Shown here piece by piece: positions 45,501 through 57,219 of a stretch of DNA of 64,000 bases. Source of the DNA: Przewalskia tangutica (Eukaryota; Streptophyta; Magnoliopsida; Solanales; Solanaceae); NCBI GenBank assembly GCA_029844215.1, contig CM056724.1:75039093-75103092 (forward strand), in the 5' to 3' direction. The notes beneath the pieces are model-generated. The model had not been told where the DNA came from and made no database searches. It saw only the letters and a list, made by a program, of their open reading frames with translations. Position 1 is the stretch's first letter; every line of letters starts with the position of its first letter. The position numbers and the translations under genes are program-made.

Positions 45501-45556
45501 AGGTATCAGAAAGGGTGCCTGAGTAGGGCACGATCGCGGGCAGTCGAGTCGTGACA
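42507..45556 (+). mobile_element. Element D 5' LTR
   Basis: It aligns with 49158-52217 along its length. The first base pair is TA instead of TG, and one to two C are missing in the ACACCCC start. A TATA-like TATATAT is at 42833-42839. It holds two copies of a 58-bp repeat, where the 3' LTR has three. It ends GTCGTGACA. Confidence 0.9.
43554..43669 (+). repeat. 58-bp tandem repeat, two copies
   Basis: Copies start at 43554 and 43612 with TTGTGGTGAGCCAATTGGGG; the second is partial. Compare 50206-50379 in the 3' LTR. Confidence 0.92.
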
Positions 45557-45560
45557 AAAG

Positions 45561-45571
45561 TGGTATCGAGC
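45561..45571 (+). promoter_or_regulatory. Element D primer-binding site, two-base-type loss
   Basis: TGGTATCGAGC, four bases after the LTR end: the iMet site with one base missing at the CAG step, as in N2 and N4. Confidence 0.85.
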
Positions 45572-46739
45572 AATTAGTCCTCGGAAAGTGTTCTGGGCCG
45601 TGTCTAGTAGAGTCTTGATTATCGGTGTGTTGTGCACCACATATAATCGGAGGCTGCAGGACATTTAGGATTGGTTTTCATTCTTCTCGCTCGAGATCGT
45701 GCGATAGATTTGTGTTGTTAGGGTCGTCTCCCTAACGAGTTATGTTGATTGCGACTACGAGAAAGCGGTGACCGGGAAGGACTATGTGGATTGCGTATCC
45801 AGGTTGGTAATAATTAAAGTATAGTTGGTATTGTGACATACATCTATACGGAATTATGTATGAGGGTCATTTATGGGTTGCCTAGAATGGTTTTAGATTT
45901 ACCAAGAGTGGTAAAGACTAACTAGATACCGGGAAGGTATGGAATAGTTAATGAATTTTCGCCAAGGTCTTGTGTTTTATTTTGAGATAATTGGGAAAGG
46001 ATGAGTTGTCTGATAGGGTAGTGAACCCTTAAGAAGCCATGTTAAGGAACTTAACGGAATGTCATGTAATAGATTAAGCTACGTAGTAGGCTTAAGAGAA
46101 TTGTACGGATGAGGTCCGTATAGAGTAAGTAATGGTTGTTGTGATCGAGACAACATGGTTATGGTATTATGAGAAGTTTTTGTACCCGTTTACTAGGGGA
46201 CTGATAAGTTAGGCTTGGAGCATGGAATTGTGAGCCTAAGAATATTGATAACCACCGAGACCTTAGATATATAAGGCCTTCTCGGGTAGTAAAGTTAAGA
46301 CAGACTAATGAAAAGAGTTAAATACGATGCCGAGTCGGGTTGGGGAGCTATTAAGGGTCACCCCATAGCTTGAAATGAAATGAGATCAGTTGGTAGTAGT
46401 CCCGCTATGTAGCGAGTCACGAGGTGTAAGGCAAGTCTAGTTAATCGTTTTACGGGTTCGTGGACACATTCCACGGAACCAGTTGTGAGCCGGAACTGAC
46501 CTTGTATTGTTTAATTTAGTAACTCCAGAGATTTGAGGCCCGAAACAGTATGAAGGCTAGGTACGTGCGCTAGAATACGTTTGGGAGTACGGAAAAAGTA
46601 CGACCAGTGAAAAAGAGAGCAACCAAGTGTAAAGAAATAAAGCTGGAACCTAGGAAAACCTTTCGGTGACTACACCCGTGAGTGTTGGGTGGTAGGCGGC
46701 GGTTAGATAATAATTGCCGGTAACGATAAAGTCGTTGGA
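45572..46739 (+). other. Element D 5' interior, no gag
   Basis: The leader (to about 45,740) matches the leaders of C and P2. A gag-start-like ATG at about 45,742 is followed by no recognisable gag core. The stretch 46390-46475 matches the conserved noncoding segment of C, N2 and E. The rest is unassigned, with only short open frames. Confidence 0.65.
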
Positions 46740-46885
46740 CCCAGCAGAGCTGTTATGACAGACATTGAGGTCATTATGAGTTCGAGCTAGTTGGCCTCTT
46801 GTTATGCCAACGTTGACTGCAGAGAGAGATTGACTCGATTCCAATTTTCTGGTAAGCTGATTATCCAGTGTAAAGGGAGAGAAGT
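46740..46885 (+). pseudogene. Element D protease end
   Basis: After a stop-interrupted stretch (near 46,785) the frame reads LASCYANVDC, then RFQFSGK. This is the end of the chromovirus protease domain, which normally reads GMDWLASCYANVDC. Only about 40 residues are visible and the active-site loop is not. It is clearly a remnant. Confidence 0.72.
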
Positions 46886-47950
46886 GGTGGTAACCAGTGA
46901 ATTATCCTTTCTTCTTTGGCATCATGGTTATTCTTTTAAGGCGTGTGACTTGTTCACTGAGGTAAATTGTGAAAGTATGTAAAAATTGAATTTGGAGGAA
47001 TTTATGTTAAGTGCCCTTGGAGGTACTTGGAGTTGGTTTGGTGTGGCGGTCAGGGCCACGACCTTCCGGATAATTTCAGGAAAGCGTGCAAGCCAAGAAT
47101 AAAATAAGTACGAATCTTTGCCTGGAAAGGCGAGGCAACTTTGGTAGGTTTTGAAAATCTACATGACTTTAAGGCGGTGCGTGATGATTAGATATTCTTG
47201 GCCATGAGGACCACGTGATTTGGGTTGTGGCCAAGGAAGTTTAAGAAAGGGAGATAAGTTTTCTCCCCACATAAAAAGAACGATTCACGTATTATGGAGT
47301 GCGTGTACCCGTATTTGTTAGGCAGCGGGATATGAGGTAGTAAGGTCTTGGGTATCGTCATGCCATAGGTTCTGATTGTAGATAGCAGTGGGAAAAGTGT
47401 GTGTTGGGGAAATTAAGAACGGCGTTCCAAGTAGTTGAGGAAGTGTCGTGGGGACAAAAATGCGGTAGTGCGCATATGAAGCGCACGATTATGAATCAAG
47501 ATAGAAATACTTTGGCTCATAATAAGCCTAAGGTAAGGATATGGCGAGCGATAAAGAAAAATCGACTATGGTTAAGTAAGTTGAATGAGTTAGGACTACC
47601 CGGACTAGTGTAAGATCATTGGTAAATAATGGCGATAAGAACACCTCGAGAAAGGTGGTAGCATCGGGTTACTACTTGGCGAGATCAAGGAAACCTCCCT
47701 AAATTGTGATTGTGATGAAGTCTTAGCCATGAGGCAAGCAAAGGAATTAAGTCTAAGTTTAGTGACCAAGTTTGGTTGCAACAAAAAGGGAAACAGGAAC
47801 CATAAGTGAGGTTAAGAATACACGAATATTTCGCCGGACTGAGAAAGACTTTCAGTTATTGGAAGACAAGTTGACCACGACTACGATTCTAACTCCTGCG
47901 AAAGACTAGAGGTTAGGTTTTGATGATAAAACGTTGGGTGTTAGGCTAGG
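46886..47950 (+). other. Element D interior at the RT position, unreadable
   Basis: This is where RT should lie, between protease and RNase H remnants. About 1.06 kb is present, but I cannot identify the RT motifs (no YPLPRIDDL, no FIDDILVYS). The open frame at 47401-47613 resembles nothing I recognise. The region is probably replaced or decayed beyond reading by eye. Confidence 0.6.
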
Positions 47951-47952
47951 TT

Positions 47953-48501
47953 GTGTCTTGGCGCAACCCGATAAGGATAGAACCTATGTTTTCGGTAGTT
48001 AGGGAAGCGAGGAAAGGAAATTGCGCCACTCACGATTTAGAGTGGCGGTTAAATCATGCCTTGAAGATTTGGGGGCATGGCGTATATCTGAACTTCACGT
48101 GGATACTTATGCAGACCACAAAAGCCTCGATATATCTGCGACGAGGCGGTAGAATTTGCGACACCGATGGTGGTTAGAGTTACTCAAGGATTGTGATATT
48201 GATATCCTATACCATCAGGAAAGCCAAGACGATTCTGAATACTCTTTGTGTTGGACCTAAGGGTAGTCTGCCAGATGGGCAGCCAGATAGACATGATGTA
48301 GTCCGTAAGATTCTTCAGCTACCAAGCCTAGGGGTTCGATTATTTGTTTCCAAGGTTAATGAAGTTTTGATCCGAGAGATTGCCGAGTCTTCCATCGTTG
48401 AGGAAGTAAAGAGGCGGCATATGAGATCGATTATGATACGGTATCGAATCGACTCTCAGGAGAGAAGAGCACGCTTGAGTAGCACGGATAAGTCTTTGTG
48501 A
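47953..48501 (+). pseudogene. Element D RNase H and linker remnant
   Basis: The first frame (47953-48177) has ATHDLEW, HALKIWGH and YLNFTWILMQTTKAS. These align with THDLELAAV, ALKIWRHYLYG and the VDIFTDHKSL block of N1, but the TDH catalytic triplet is lost. The next frame (48193-48501) has LPSLGVRLF and ESSIVEEVKRR, the linker between RNase H and integrase. The two frames are separated by a shift. Confidence 0.78.
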
Positions 48502-48890
48502 GATGAGATAGATTGCGTGTACAGGTCTTTGCAGGACTAGTCAGCAGGTTTTAGGGGAGGCACGCAGTGCTTATTGCTCTAATTGTTTAGGGCCGACTAA
48601 GTCGTTTCGTGACCTCAGATGTATGTATGGGTGAGATGGCCGGAAAAAGAGACAATGGAGGTTCTTGTAGTTTCGAGTTAGTAGCAGTCATGGTTGTGTA
48701 CCAGAAGCCCAGTGGGCTATTGCAGGCGATTGAAATCCCAACCTAGATATGAGAGGTAATTAATATGGATCTTGTTACAGGGTGGCATCGTACTCGGAGG
48801 AAGTGCGACTCCCTGGGGGTCATGGTAATTAGGCTGGCGAAACCAGCTGTGTTCTTTCGGATTGGGACCACTTACTAGGCGAGGTTTAGT
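48502..48890 (+). pseudogene. Element D integrase remnant
   Basis: Across several frames there are traces of the integrase amino-terminal and core regions: a stretch like KSFRDLRCMYG (about 48,600-48,630), an EIPT-type stretch, and an INMDLVTG-like stretch (about 48,735-48,785). Multiple stops and shifts are present. The carboxy-terminal domain and chromodomain-like tail are not found before the PPT, so about 250 bp of unassigned sequence remain to 49121. Confidence 0.6.
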
Positions 48891-49121
48891 TATTTGGTCC
48901 AGACTTGATTCAGCGGGCTGTGGATAAGGCGAAGCTTATCCGGGAAAGCTTATTAGTAAGCTTAGAGTCAGCAGAAGAGTTATGCAGATAATCGACGTTG
49001 ACACATGGGGGTCCCGGTTGACATTGTTGTATGAGCATGATTATGTGGCCACGTGTGGCATTTTTGGTATGTAGGGGTTGTAAGGAGACGTTATGGCTAT
49101 CTTTATGTTAGACTCCCAGAA

Positions 49122-49157
49122 GAACATTCGGGGACGAATGTTTCTAAGGGGGAAGAA
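49122..49157 (+). promoter_or_regulatory. Element D palindrome and polypurine tract
   Basis: GAACATTCGGGGACGAATGT (49122-49141) and the tract AAGGGGGAAGAA (49146-49157) before the 3' LTR. Confidence 0.88.
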
Positions 49158-52100
49158 TGTTACACCCCGGAAAATTCCAGGATAGGTTTATAAGAACGTG
49201 CGTAAGAACTCAAATGTTAAGATTTGAGACGAGTAAAAATTTATCGGAATTTTGGAATTTGTTGGAAAACGAAATATTGCGACGAACGGGAGGGCGACAT
49301 GTGTCACCCCCCCCCCCTTAATGGTCTTGGACGAAATTGACATGGGGGAAATGGTCATTTGACCATAATTTAAAAGACCAAGTCTTGCAAAGGCAAGAGC
49401 TTGACATTGTTGACTAAGTCAATTGCCACTTGGCTTGATCCTTGTGAAAAGCATCCTAACCACCCATTTGTTCTAATCTTGACCCTCCATCTTGTTATAT
49501 ATGTATGCTAGTGCAAGACAAGCTTCAACACTTAGACAAATTTTACAAAAATCTTGAAGAGCACTGAGGAGGCTCTCGGGTTTGCCTTAGGGTTTCAAGA
49601 AAAAATTTCAATTGTTGTCCAATAATTCCCCACTTTAAACCAAGGTACCTAAGGGTATTGTAAGTGTTTCTCAATAGAAAGATCCGGAAAAGCGGTGTTT
49701 CGTATTAGTCGCAAGGCAAAACCTAAAGGTTATTGACCTTGAAGTTGAAACTTGAAGATGAGTCTTTATAAGCTTCAGGGTTGCTTGGAGTGGATTGGAG
49801 CGTCGAAAGGAGGAGTTAAAGTTGCTAAGGAAGCGACTTGTGATCTTGGATCATAATTGGGCTAATTGAGGTATAATCTTACGTTTTACTTTTGTAATTG
49901 AAGATTTCATGTTATGATAAGTTATAAGTGATCATGTGATTTGTGTTATGAAGTTTGATAAGTGACATGGATTGTAGAAGCCTAGAACCGAAAAGGACAT
50001 GATTAGCCTTTTGAAATTGAAATACAATTTTGGTCGTTTATTAGAATCGTCACATGTTTATCTACTTGAGGATTGTAGTAGTTGTAATCGATTGCGGCTT
50101 GATATCATGTTATACTAAACCACTTGGATTAAAAGGAATTGGAAGCGATTTGTATTGTTGCCTAATTGCGAATTGACATTATAGTTTAGACTAGTTTGTT
50201 ATCGTTTGTGGTGAGCCAATTGGGGCTGTTTGGTTATTCATTTGTATTGAACTACCTTATAAATTGTGGTGAGCCAATTGGGGCTGTTTGGTTATTCATT
50301 TGTATTGAACTACCTTATAAATTGTGGTGAGCCAATTGGGGCTGTTTGGTTATTGTATTCGGCCTTGAAAAAGGTGGCAAAGTGAGTAGAAACAAAGGAA
50401 GTCTTTGTCCGATTGTCCGTAGAATTTAGTGACTTGCACTTGGAATATTCTACGTTTGAAACTAGAATTTAATAGACGTACTATGGTCATTATAGGTTGA
50501 CATACTACGTACGACGAAATGGACTTAGCAAGTGGATTAAATCGAAGAGGTATGTGGAACTTTCTTATCTCTTGAGCATGATTAAGTTATAAATGTATAG
50601 TACGGTAGACGTACAAGATTTTGACAACCTAGTCTATTTGATATCCTTGGCTTATTTTAAAGAATGTCCAAGTTGTTTGAGTTAGTGAATTAACTCACTT
50701 GTTTAGATATTAAGGATATCTTGGTTTTCAAAAGTTAAGAGACTTTAAGTATGTTGAAAGTATTTTAATACTTGTTTTGTGGGAAAATTTAAGTCTCTTG
50801 GTTATAAGGAAAGAATGTATAAGGCTAGTATAATAGCTTTATGGAAAGTTTAAAGAGTGGTTTACTCTAAGTAACTTAAGTATGTTAAGGGACTTGAAGA
50901 GTTTTAAAGAATGTGATACTTGTTTCGTTTTAAACGTATAAGTCCCTTGGAAAGGAAATTGTACTTGACTAAGGTATAAAGTGAATATAACGACTTTATG
51001 GGGAGTTGGTTATATTGGCTTTATGGAAAGATAAATGGCTTGATTTAATGGAAGGCAATTCGATTTTAAGGCATCAATTGCCTAAAGTGTTATAAGAAAA
51101 GGAGTCACTTGATTTAGAAACTTAACTTTATTTCTAAGGGTGTTGTGACTTGCCTTGAAATGTAATTTGAACTTGATACTAGGATTTATAGTATCTTGGA
51201 AGTTTTCTACCAAAAGAGTCATTGGTTTTAAAGAATAGAAGTACGTAGTACTTTGGGTTAAATTCCCGGATTTCTATAAAGAACATGTTAGTGCCTTAGG
51301 TAAACTAAAATGAGAGTGTATATGAACAAGAATAGTAAGAAGTTAGGGGATTTCTTAACTTGTATATATTGCATGATGGCCGATAGAGCTTATGTTATGT
51401 GTGATAAGCGGATTTGGGCTAATGATATATTATTCGTTGCGGGGTCATTCCGGGATTGTGGCATTGTATATTCAGTGGATTTGCTAACCACGATGCGAAA
51501 TACCTCGTGCGAGTCAGTAGGGCTCATGCGGTGAAATAGTCCATGGTGGGTCCGACCTATGCGAGGAATACCTCGTGCGAGTCGTGGAGCTTATGAGGTG
51601 AAATAGTCCCATCACGAGGAATACCTCACGCGGGTCCACGTGATCTATGCGGGTGAAATAGTCGGAATAGGATTGCTTATTGATCTGCGGGCGGGTGGTC
51701 TGCTTTGATCGTGAGCTTTCTACTTTATATTGTAAGTATACTCCTATTTACTCATTGTTAGTAAGGCCTGATATCGTTAATTGAGTTATCATACATGTCT
51801 CGGTTTATTTTAGACTTATGATTTCATTCACAGTACTTCGGTTCGCATATTTGGTACATGTTGTCTTGACCTCGCCGAAGTGCGTTCATCTGCGAGGTAG
51901 TGCAGTTCTTGATCCTGCGCTCTTGGGATCCTGTTAATTTGTTGAAGCTCCTTTATTCGAGGCTTATCCACTGGTATTGTCGGTTATTGTACATTGGGGT
52001 ATGGCGGGGCCTGTCATCGAGTTTATATTCTTAGAGTGCGTAGTCACGTTGTGGATTGGGTTGGAAAAACAAAATGTATTGTTATATTGATATGATTTTG

Positions 52101-52217
52101 AAGGTGGCCTTATCGGTGCTTTGTTGTTATTTTATGTTTAAGTATGTTTTGGATGTGTATGTTCATTGCTATTCTACGAGGTATACAGAAAGGGTGCCCA
52201 GGTGAGGGCACGATCGC
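49158..52217 (+). mobile_element. Element D 3' LTR (may also serve interior E)
   Basis: It begins TGTTACACCCCGG and follows the 5' LTR closely until GGGCACGATCGCGG at about 52217, where the terminus CGTGACA is not intact. The first half matches almost without substitution. The 3' third shows many small deletions, especially in the CCGCAT module (about 51,490-51,670). Confidence 0.85.
50206..50379 (+). repeat. 58-bp tandem repeat, three copies
   Basis: Copies start at 50206, 50264 and 50322, exactly 58 bp apart. The last copy ends in the same GTATTCGGCC context as the array in the 5' LTR. Confidence 0.93.
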
Positions 52218-53069
52218 GGAGTGATCCGGGGGTCAGTGCGTGTATAAGTCGTGAGGGAAGCGGTTATGTTATTGACGAAGATAAGCGATTGCTAGCAGTT
52301 GTAAATGATAGTACCTTAGGTAAAGGATACTTTTTGATTGATAAGAAGTGAGAAGTAGGAATGTTGACAAGAATGATGGCTTGAGACTATAGTTGTATAA
52401 AGTTCACGAGAAGTTGTATTACCAGAGTATAAGTGTAAGGCCAAGTAGGGAGAAGATTGTCATTAGAAATAAGCATGTGGCGAACCTCTGTGAATAGGGG
52501 ATAGGGTAAGAGTACTTGCTTGAGATAAGAGATGTATTGAATTAGAATGAGGTAAGTGTGATGAGTCGGGGTTGTGGACTTCGTTTGAATTGGCCAAATG
52601 TAGTATGGAATGGGGTGATGTCGGTTAGAAATGGTCCTAAAGTTATGTGATAGGGTCAGAGATGCAGGGCGAAGTTTAGTAAATTGTTGTATGCGAGTTT
52701 GTGGATGCGTTCCTGGGTTTAGGTCGTAGGACGAGGAGAATTAGCGAAGGGGAAATTCAAGTAGCATAATGGCGGGTTAGATTAATAACTCCCGAGTTGG
52801 AGAAGCGAAAGCGATATTTGAGAATTGATGCGTGTACTAGATAAGTTTGAAAATCACAGTATGGCCAGTAAGGAAAAGAAAGGAACCTCTGGGGATCCGT
52901 GTTTGGGAAAACTGTAACCTTCAAGTTTTGTGAGAGGGAATTCGCGACGGAAGGTCCGTGATATGTTCGTGTGTTATGTGGTAGTAAGTGTGTGGCGTCG
53001 TTATCAATGCGTTTGATTGATAGCGTAGTATAGGGTGTCTTAGGAGTGTGTATAAACAGCGCTTGATAA
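52218..53069 (+). mobile_element. Interior E, remnant of a second element
   Basis: It lies between the blurred end of the D 3' LTR and another palindrome, PPT and LTR start. It contains no PBS or leader. The stretch 52630-52715 matches the conserved noncoding segment of C, N2 and D. No gag or pol motif is readable. It looks like the 3' part of a pol-less interior joined to D's LTR by deletion or recombination. Confidence 0.7.
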
Positions 53070-53106
53070 GAACATTAGGAGACGAATGTTTCTAAGGGAG
53101 AAAGAA
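53070..53106 (+). promoter_or_regulatory. E palindrome and polypurine tract
   Basis: The palindrome (53070-53091) is imperfect here: ACATTAGG in place of ACATTCGG. The tract AAGGGAGAAAGAA is at 53094-53106. Confidence 0.82.
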
Positions 53107-55140
53107 TGTTACACCAGTAAGTCCGGGACATGTATAAGAGAATATGCGTGGGAAAGCAGACTTGGACGTTAGTACGAAGGAAGAATTATTCTTCAGGCGG
53201 AAAAATCTTCAGGGCGTTCGGAAGAAAAGGAAAAATGTTCGTTATTGAGTGGATTCTCAAAATGCATTATTTGAAAGAGTATGGAACTTATTAATATTAT
53301 GGAAATTTATTTTCTGGTTGGTCACGTGGGGCCACGGAATTTTACGTTTTTGTGGGGCCCATGAGAGATTCTATTTTATGGACGAGAATGAGAGGCGTCG
53401 TGGCACCCAGTAAGTGGTCTTGGTCGAATTAGAGGAGAGTGGTGGTCGTTGAACCTGTGGAAGATAAGTCTTGAGCAGCGTAATTGACTAGTCATTTGCC
53501 CCTGACTGGAAGCGATCGATGTGATTTTAATCTGGCCTCACATTTGTTTGATCTAAGCCTCATTGTATTTTATAAGGTTACTACTAGTGCAAGACTAGCT
53601 CATTTACACTTAGAAAAAGTGAAACCTCTTTCCACTCTTTAAGCTCTCGGCTTTCATGTAATTCCAACTATAAAGTATACTATAGTTTTGATCCGTGTAT
53701 GAGAAACTAAACGAGTTCTGAAGTATTAGCAAGGTTATCTCGATAGAAAGATTTGGGCTTGATATTTTACGTTAGTCGCAAGCGGAAACTAAGGGAGTTC
53801 TTCAACTTTGAAGTTGGAACTTGAATGGGTTAGTAGGCCTCTAGGAGTGCTTAGGCGGATTGGAACATAAGGAAAGAGGCTAGGAATTTCTAAGTAGCGA
53901 CTTTGGAATCTTGGAAATTTTAAGGGCTTCTAAAGGTATAAATTTTGTCATTTTATTAGTTAAGACTTACTTATTGTTATAGCTATGGATTTTAGCAAGC
54001 ATGTGTTATATAGTATGAAGTTTGATATGTTTATTGTAGTGGAACCACTGTCCAAAACTAATGTTTAGCACTTAAGATTACAGTCGAAGTGAGCTATTGG
54101 TCTAAGCGTCGCATGTGGTATAAAGAAAGGAAGTGTAGTTGTTGAAGTAGTTTATAACTATATAACATGTTAGACCTTGGAACAGAATTTGAAAAGGGTT
54201 GGAAAAAGCTTAGTGTTCTTTATGTAAGTTGTGAAATTGGTAGTGTGCGTTAAACTCTGCCCCATTATGAATTGTGGGGCGGAATTTTGCGTGTTATGGG
54301 CGTGTAATCCTTTGTTTGGTTGTTGTTGGAGCCTTAAGTAGTGGCTATTGATTGTGTGATAGGCGCGAAAAAGGTGGCAAAGTGAGTAGAAACAAAGGAA
54401 GTGCTGCCCGATTTTAGGTAGAATTGAAAGTAGTATCTTTATTATTATTCTACGTTGGACTAAGTTGATAGTCTTGTTGTGACCATTATAGGTTGACACT
54501 TCTATCACGGCGTGTCGACAGCTTGTGGATTTTAGCGAAAGGTATGTGAACTATCTCTCTTCTAGCATGATTCATAGATTAAGAAAGTATGTTTTACTCG
54601 CTTAAATGATCCGTTCGCCAGTTGTACTTTGATGTTTAGATTGTAAGTTGTATAATCCGTTTTCTTGATGAAGTTTAGTTCTTAAAAGTGAAGGTATTTT
54701 ACTTAAAGTACATGGAGTCTTAAAAGTGGTTTCCAAATCTTTTGGCTAGTGCCTTAATTCTAAAACCTAAAGGTCATTATAATGACTTTAGAAGTCGAGT
54801 GATTTACTTATTTGATTTAAAAGAGGAGAAATGACATGTTTTAAGAGAAGTAGCTGTTTTAAAGAAATTGAGATTACTTGAGGTTTAAAGTAGAAAGAAA
54901 CTTGTTTTCTATATATTAAGAGACAAGTGTTTTGAAGATTAAGAACTTGATTTGTAAGTATGTGATACTTGGTTTTTAATAGCATAAGTCTCTTTGTTAT
55001 TAAAAGGAATGGATAATATGCAAAAAACCGTAAAGGGTTATAACGAACTTTATGGGAAGTTGGTTCTGCGGCTTTATGGAAGGTTTAGAAAGTTGTCTAT
55101 TTTGATTAAAGGCGTAAGTTGCCTAGATTGTGAAAAATTT
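53107..55140 (+). mobile_element. E 3' LTR, cut by N4
   Basis: It begins TGTTACACCAGTAAG and has the GTCACGTGGGGCC block also found in P1 and P2. It shares the interior features of D-type LTRs but is clearly diverged. It is interrupted at 55141 by the minus-strand element N4; its 3' end is beyond the window. Confidence 0.8.
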
Positions 55141-57075
55141 TGTCCGCGACCCGTTCGGACCCGTGTGGTGCCCGAGCACCCAATGATGCATCGTCGAGAA
55201 AATCGAATATAAAAACATGGCGTAAACAATTATGCGTGAACCGCAATTTACGAGAAAGGGTGCACTTCCGTATATATATATCTGTAAGTTTTTTGCGGTT
55301 ACATCCAAGCTGTGCAAACATATGCAGAACCTCTGAAAATAAGCAATTATAGGCGGAGACGGGGCCATACGCCTGCAACGATACAAAAACTATCCTGACG
55401 GAGATCGTACCAAATAGTGAAACCTCAGGAGAAGATGGAGCTCGACACCAAAGCAAAAGATCACAAGGATGCGGATCTAGCGCTTTCTTTGCTGCCCCAC
55501 GCGGCATGACGCAGCCCCCGAAGAAGTCGATACAACGGTACTAAGTATGTGGCCTTAAGGTGATAGTATACTAACATAACAACTTATCTTTAAACAACAT
55601 AAGCACAACAAGGATACTCACCTATACAAACGTTACAAGATACTAACACACATAGCATCATATCATGTCTATTTATCAAACCATCTTTATTATTCTTTTC
55701 ACAATACAAGTCTGTTATAAACACATAGGCAAACTTGTAAATCTTAAGTGGTTATACTTACTTCCCATAAAGCTAGTATAACTCTTAAGCTTCTGTTTTA
55801 AAAACCAATTAGTTCTCTTCTGTTAATATGATTCAGTAGTCTTTTGAAATGTTTTCAGTTCTTTATTATTCAGGCTTAAGCCGTGAGGCATTGCCGTAAG
55901 TATTATTCAGGCTTAAGCCGTGAGGCATTGCCGTAAGTATTATTCAGGCTTAAGTCAAAGACATTGCCGTAGTTATATTGTAAAATATCATGCTTTAGGA
56001 AGAATCACATACCTTCAATAAAACCACCCGCCAAGTCAATATGTCATGTGAAGAGAGTCACCTATAATAGTCACAGATATCTATTAAAGACTACTCAAGG
56101 TCATTCTAAATAGGGGTTCATAATTCTACGGTAAGTCGGGCAGCACTTCCTCAGGTGAGCTATATAAGTTCATGTGAAAGCAAATCCCATGTAAGTCTGA
56201 TTTGATTATTCTTCTTTTAAACCCTTCTAAGTGATTAATACTTCAATTCTATTCTGTGATATACTTCTAAGTATTTATACTTATCCTTATACTACAACAG
56301 TATATATTTTCTAATTCAAAAGAGGGTTAGGATTAGTTACCTCGGTAAGCCCAATAATATCCTAGAAAAAGTCGCGCCTGAGCAAGGTTTTGCTCCTAAG
56401 TTGTATGCTCCAAGATCCCTAGAAGTTCTTCACAACTTCTACTAAGTACTAAGGTATTTGGGCTAGGGTATTTTGGGCATTATAACGATACAAGAAGGTA
56501 ACTTTTCTACCAAGGGAGGGGGGTAGATTTTTGGCTAGGCTAGGGGGGGGTATTCGGCCAAGGGCCTTCCTGAGGAGGGAGGTGTTTTGGACGAGAAGAC
56601 TACAAAGGGAGCGGAGCGGATTTTTCAAGACTTGGAAGATTTGTAGATGAAGAACTCTTCATCTCTAAGGGGGTATTTATAGGTCAAGCCTTGGCCAACC
56701 AATGGCCAAGATGAAGACAAGTGCAAGGCAAGTGTAAAGTGAGGATTAACTAAACACAAATATCCTACCAACCTCGATTGTGCACAAGGCACAAAAACGT
56801 GCCTTGGCTCTCCAATTCGTCCATGGACGATTCAAGTCCATCAATGGGAGGTGCTGTGTTGCCCTCCGTTGGTCCAAAATGTTTCGCCTCTCGGAAAAAT
56901 CCGCAAAAATAAGAAATGGCATAGCGGAATTTACTCTAAAAGCTTGTGGAAACGCTTTCGTCGGAAAACGATTCTTTTAGTGAGTTGTGTACAAAATAAA
57001 ACGCCCAAGGCTTATCTTTAAGGCAAGACTTCGTGACGTATTCCATTACGTACATACTGAAATACGGGTATAACA
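55141..57075 (-). mobile_element. N4 3' LTR with internal deletion
   Basis: It begins TGTCCGCGACCCG, a damaged form of TGTCACGACCC, and ends GGTATAACA. At about 55555 it jumps from TACTAAGTATG to TGATAGTATACTAAC. In the 5' LTR these two points are about 430-450 bp apart (about 62270-62718), so the CCGCAT module is missing here. It contains the 37-bp repeat (55868-55978), three copies in perfect register. Confidence 0.9.
55868..55978 (-). repeat. 37-bp tandem repeat in N4 3' LTR
   Basis: Copies start at 55868, 55905 and 55942. The matching array in the 5' LTR (63024-63126) has several single-base losses. Confidence 0.9.
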
Positions 57076-57105
57076 TTCTCCCCTTAGAAACATTCGTCGA
57101 ATGTT
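57076..57105 (-). promoter_or_regulatory. N4 polypurine tract and palindrome
   Basis: In minus sense the PPT is AAGGGGAGAA (57076-57085) and the palindrome is at 57088-57105, with a shortened loop. Confidence 0.87.
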
Positions 57106-57219
57106 CCTTCCCAAGACGATTATCGAAGAAGCTTAAGCGATTGTAAATGCCACACACGCCACGAGAGCAACACATAGGCGTAAACGATAACGAAAATTTA
57201 CAAGTAGGAAAGTGAATTT

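Larger units (their letters stand above)
42507..52217 (+). mobile_element. Element D: old LTR retrotransposon with eroded pol
   Basis: 5' LTR 42507-45556 (3050 bp), interior 45557-49157 (3601 bp), 3' LTR from 49158 to about 52217. The LTRs start TGTTACACCCC (TATTACACC at the 5' copy), a subtype distinct from the TATACCCC elements. PBS, palindrome and PPT are recognisable. Gag is gone; protease, RNase H and integrase survive as scraps. It appears to be inserted into the interior of P2. I see no clear target duplication. The 3' LTR end is blurred and joined to interior E. Confidence 0.87.

Noticed and set aside
47401..47613. Open frame of 70 residues in D as a captured host gene
   Set aside because: Short, no recognisable domain, no sign of exon structure, and it sits where decayed RT is expected.
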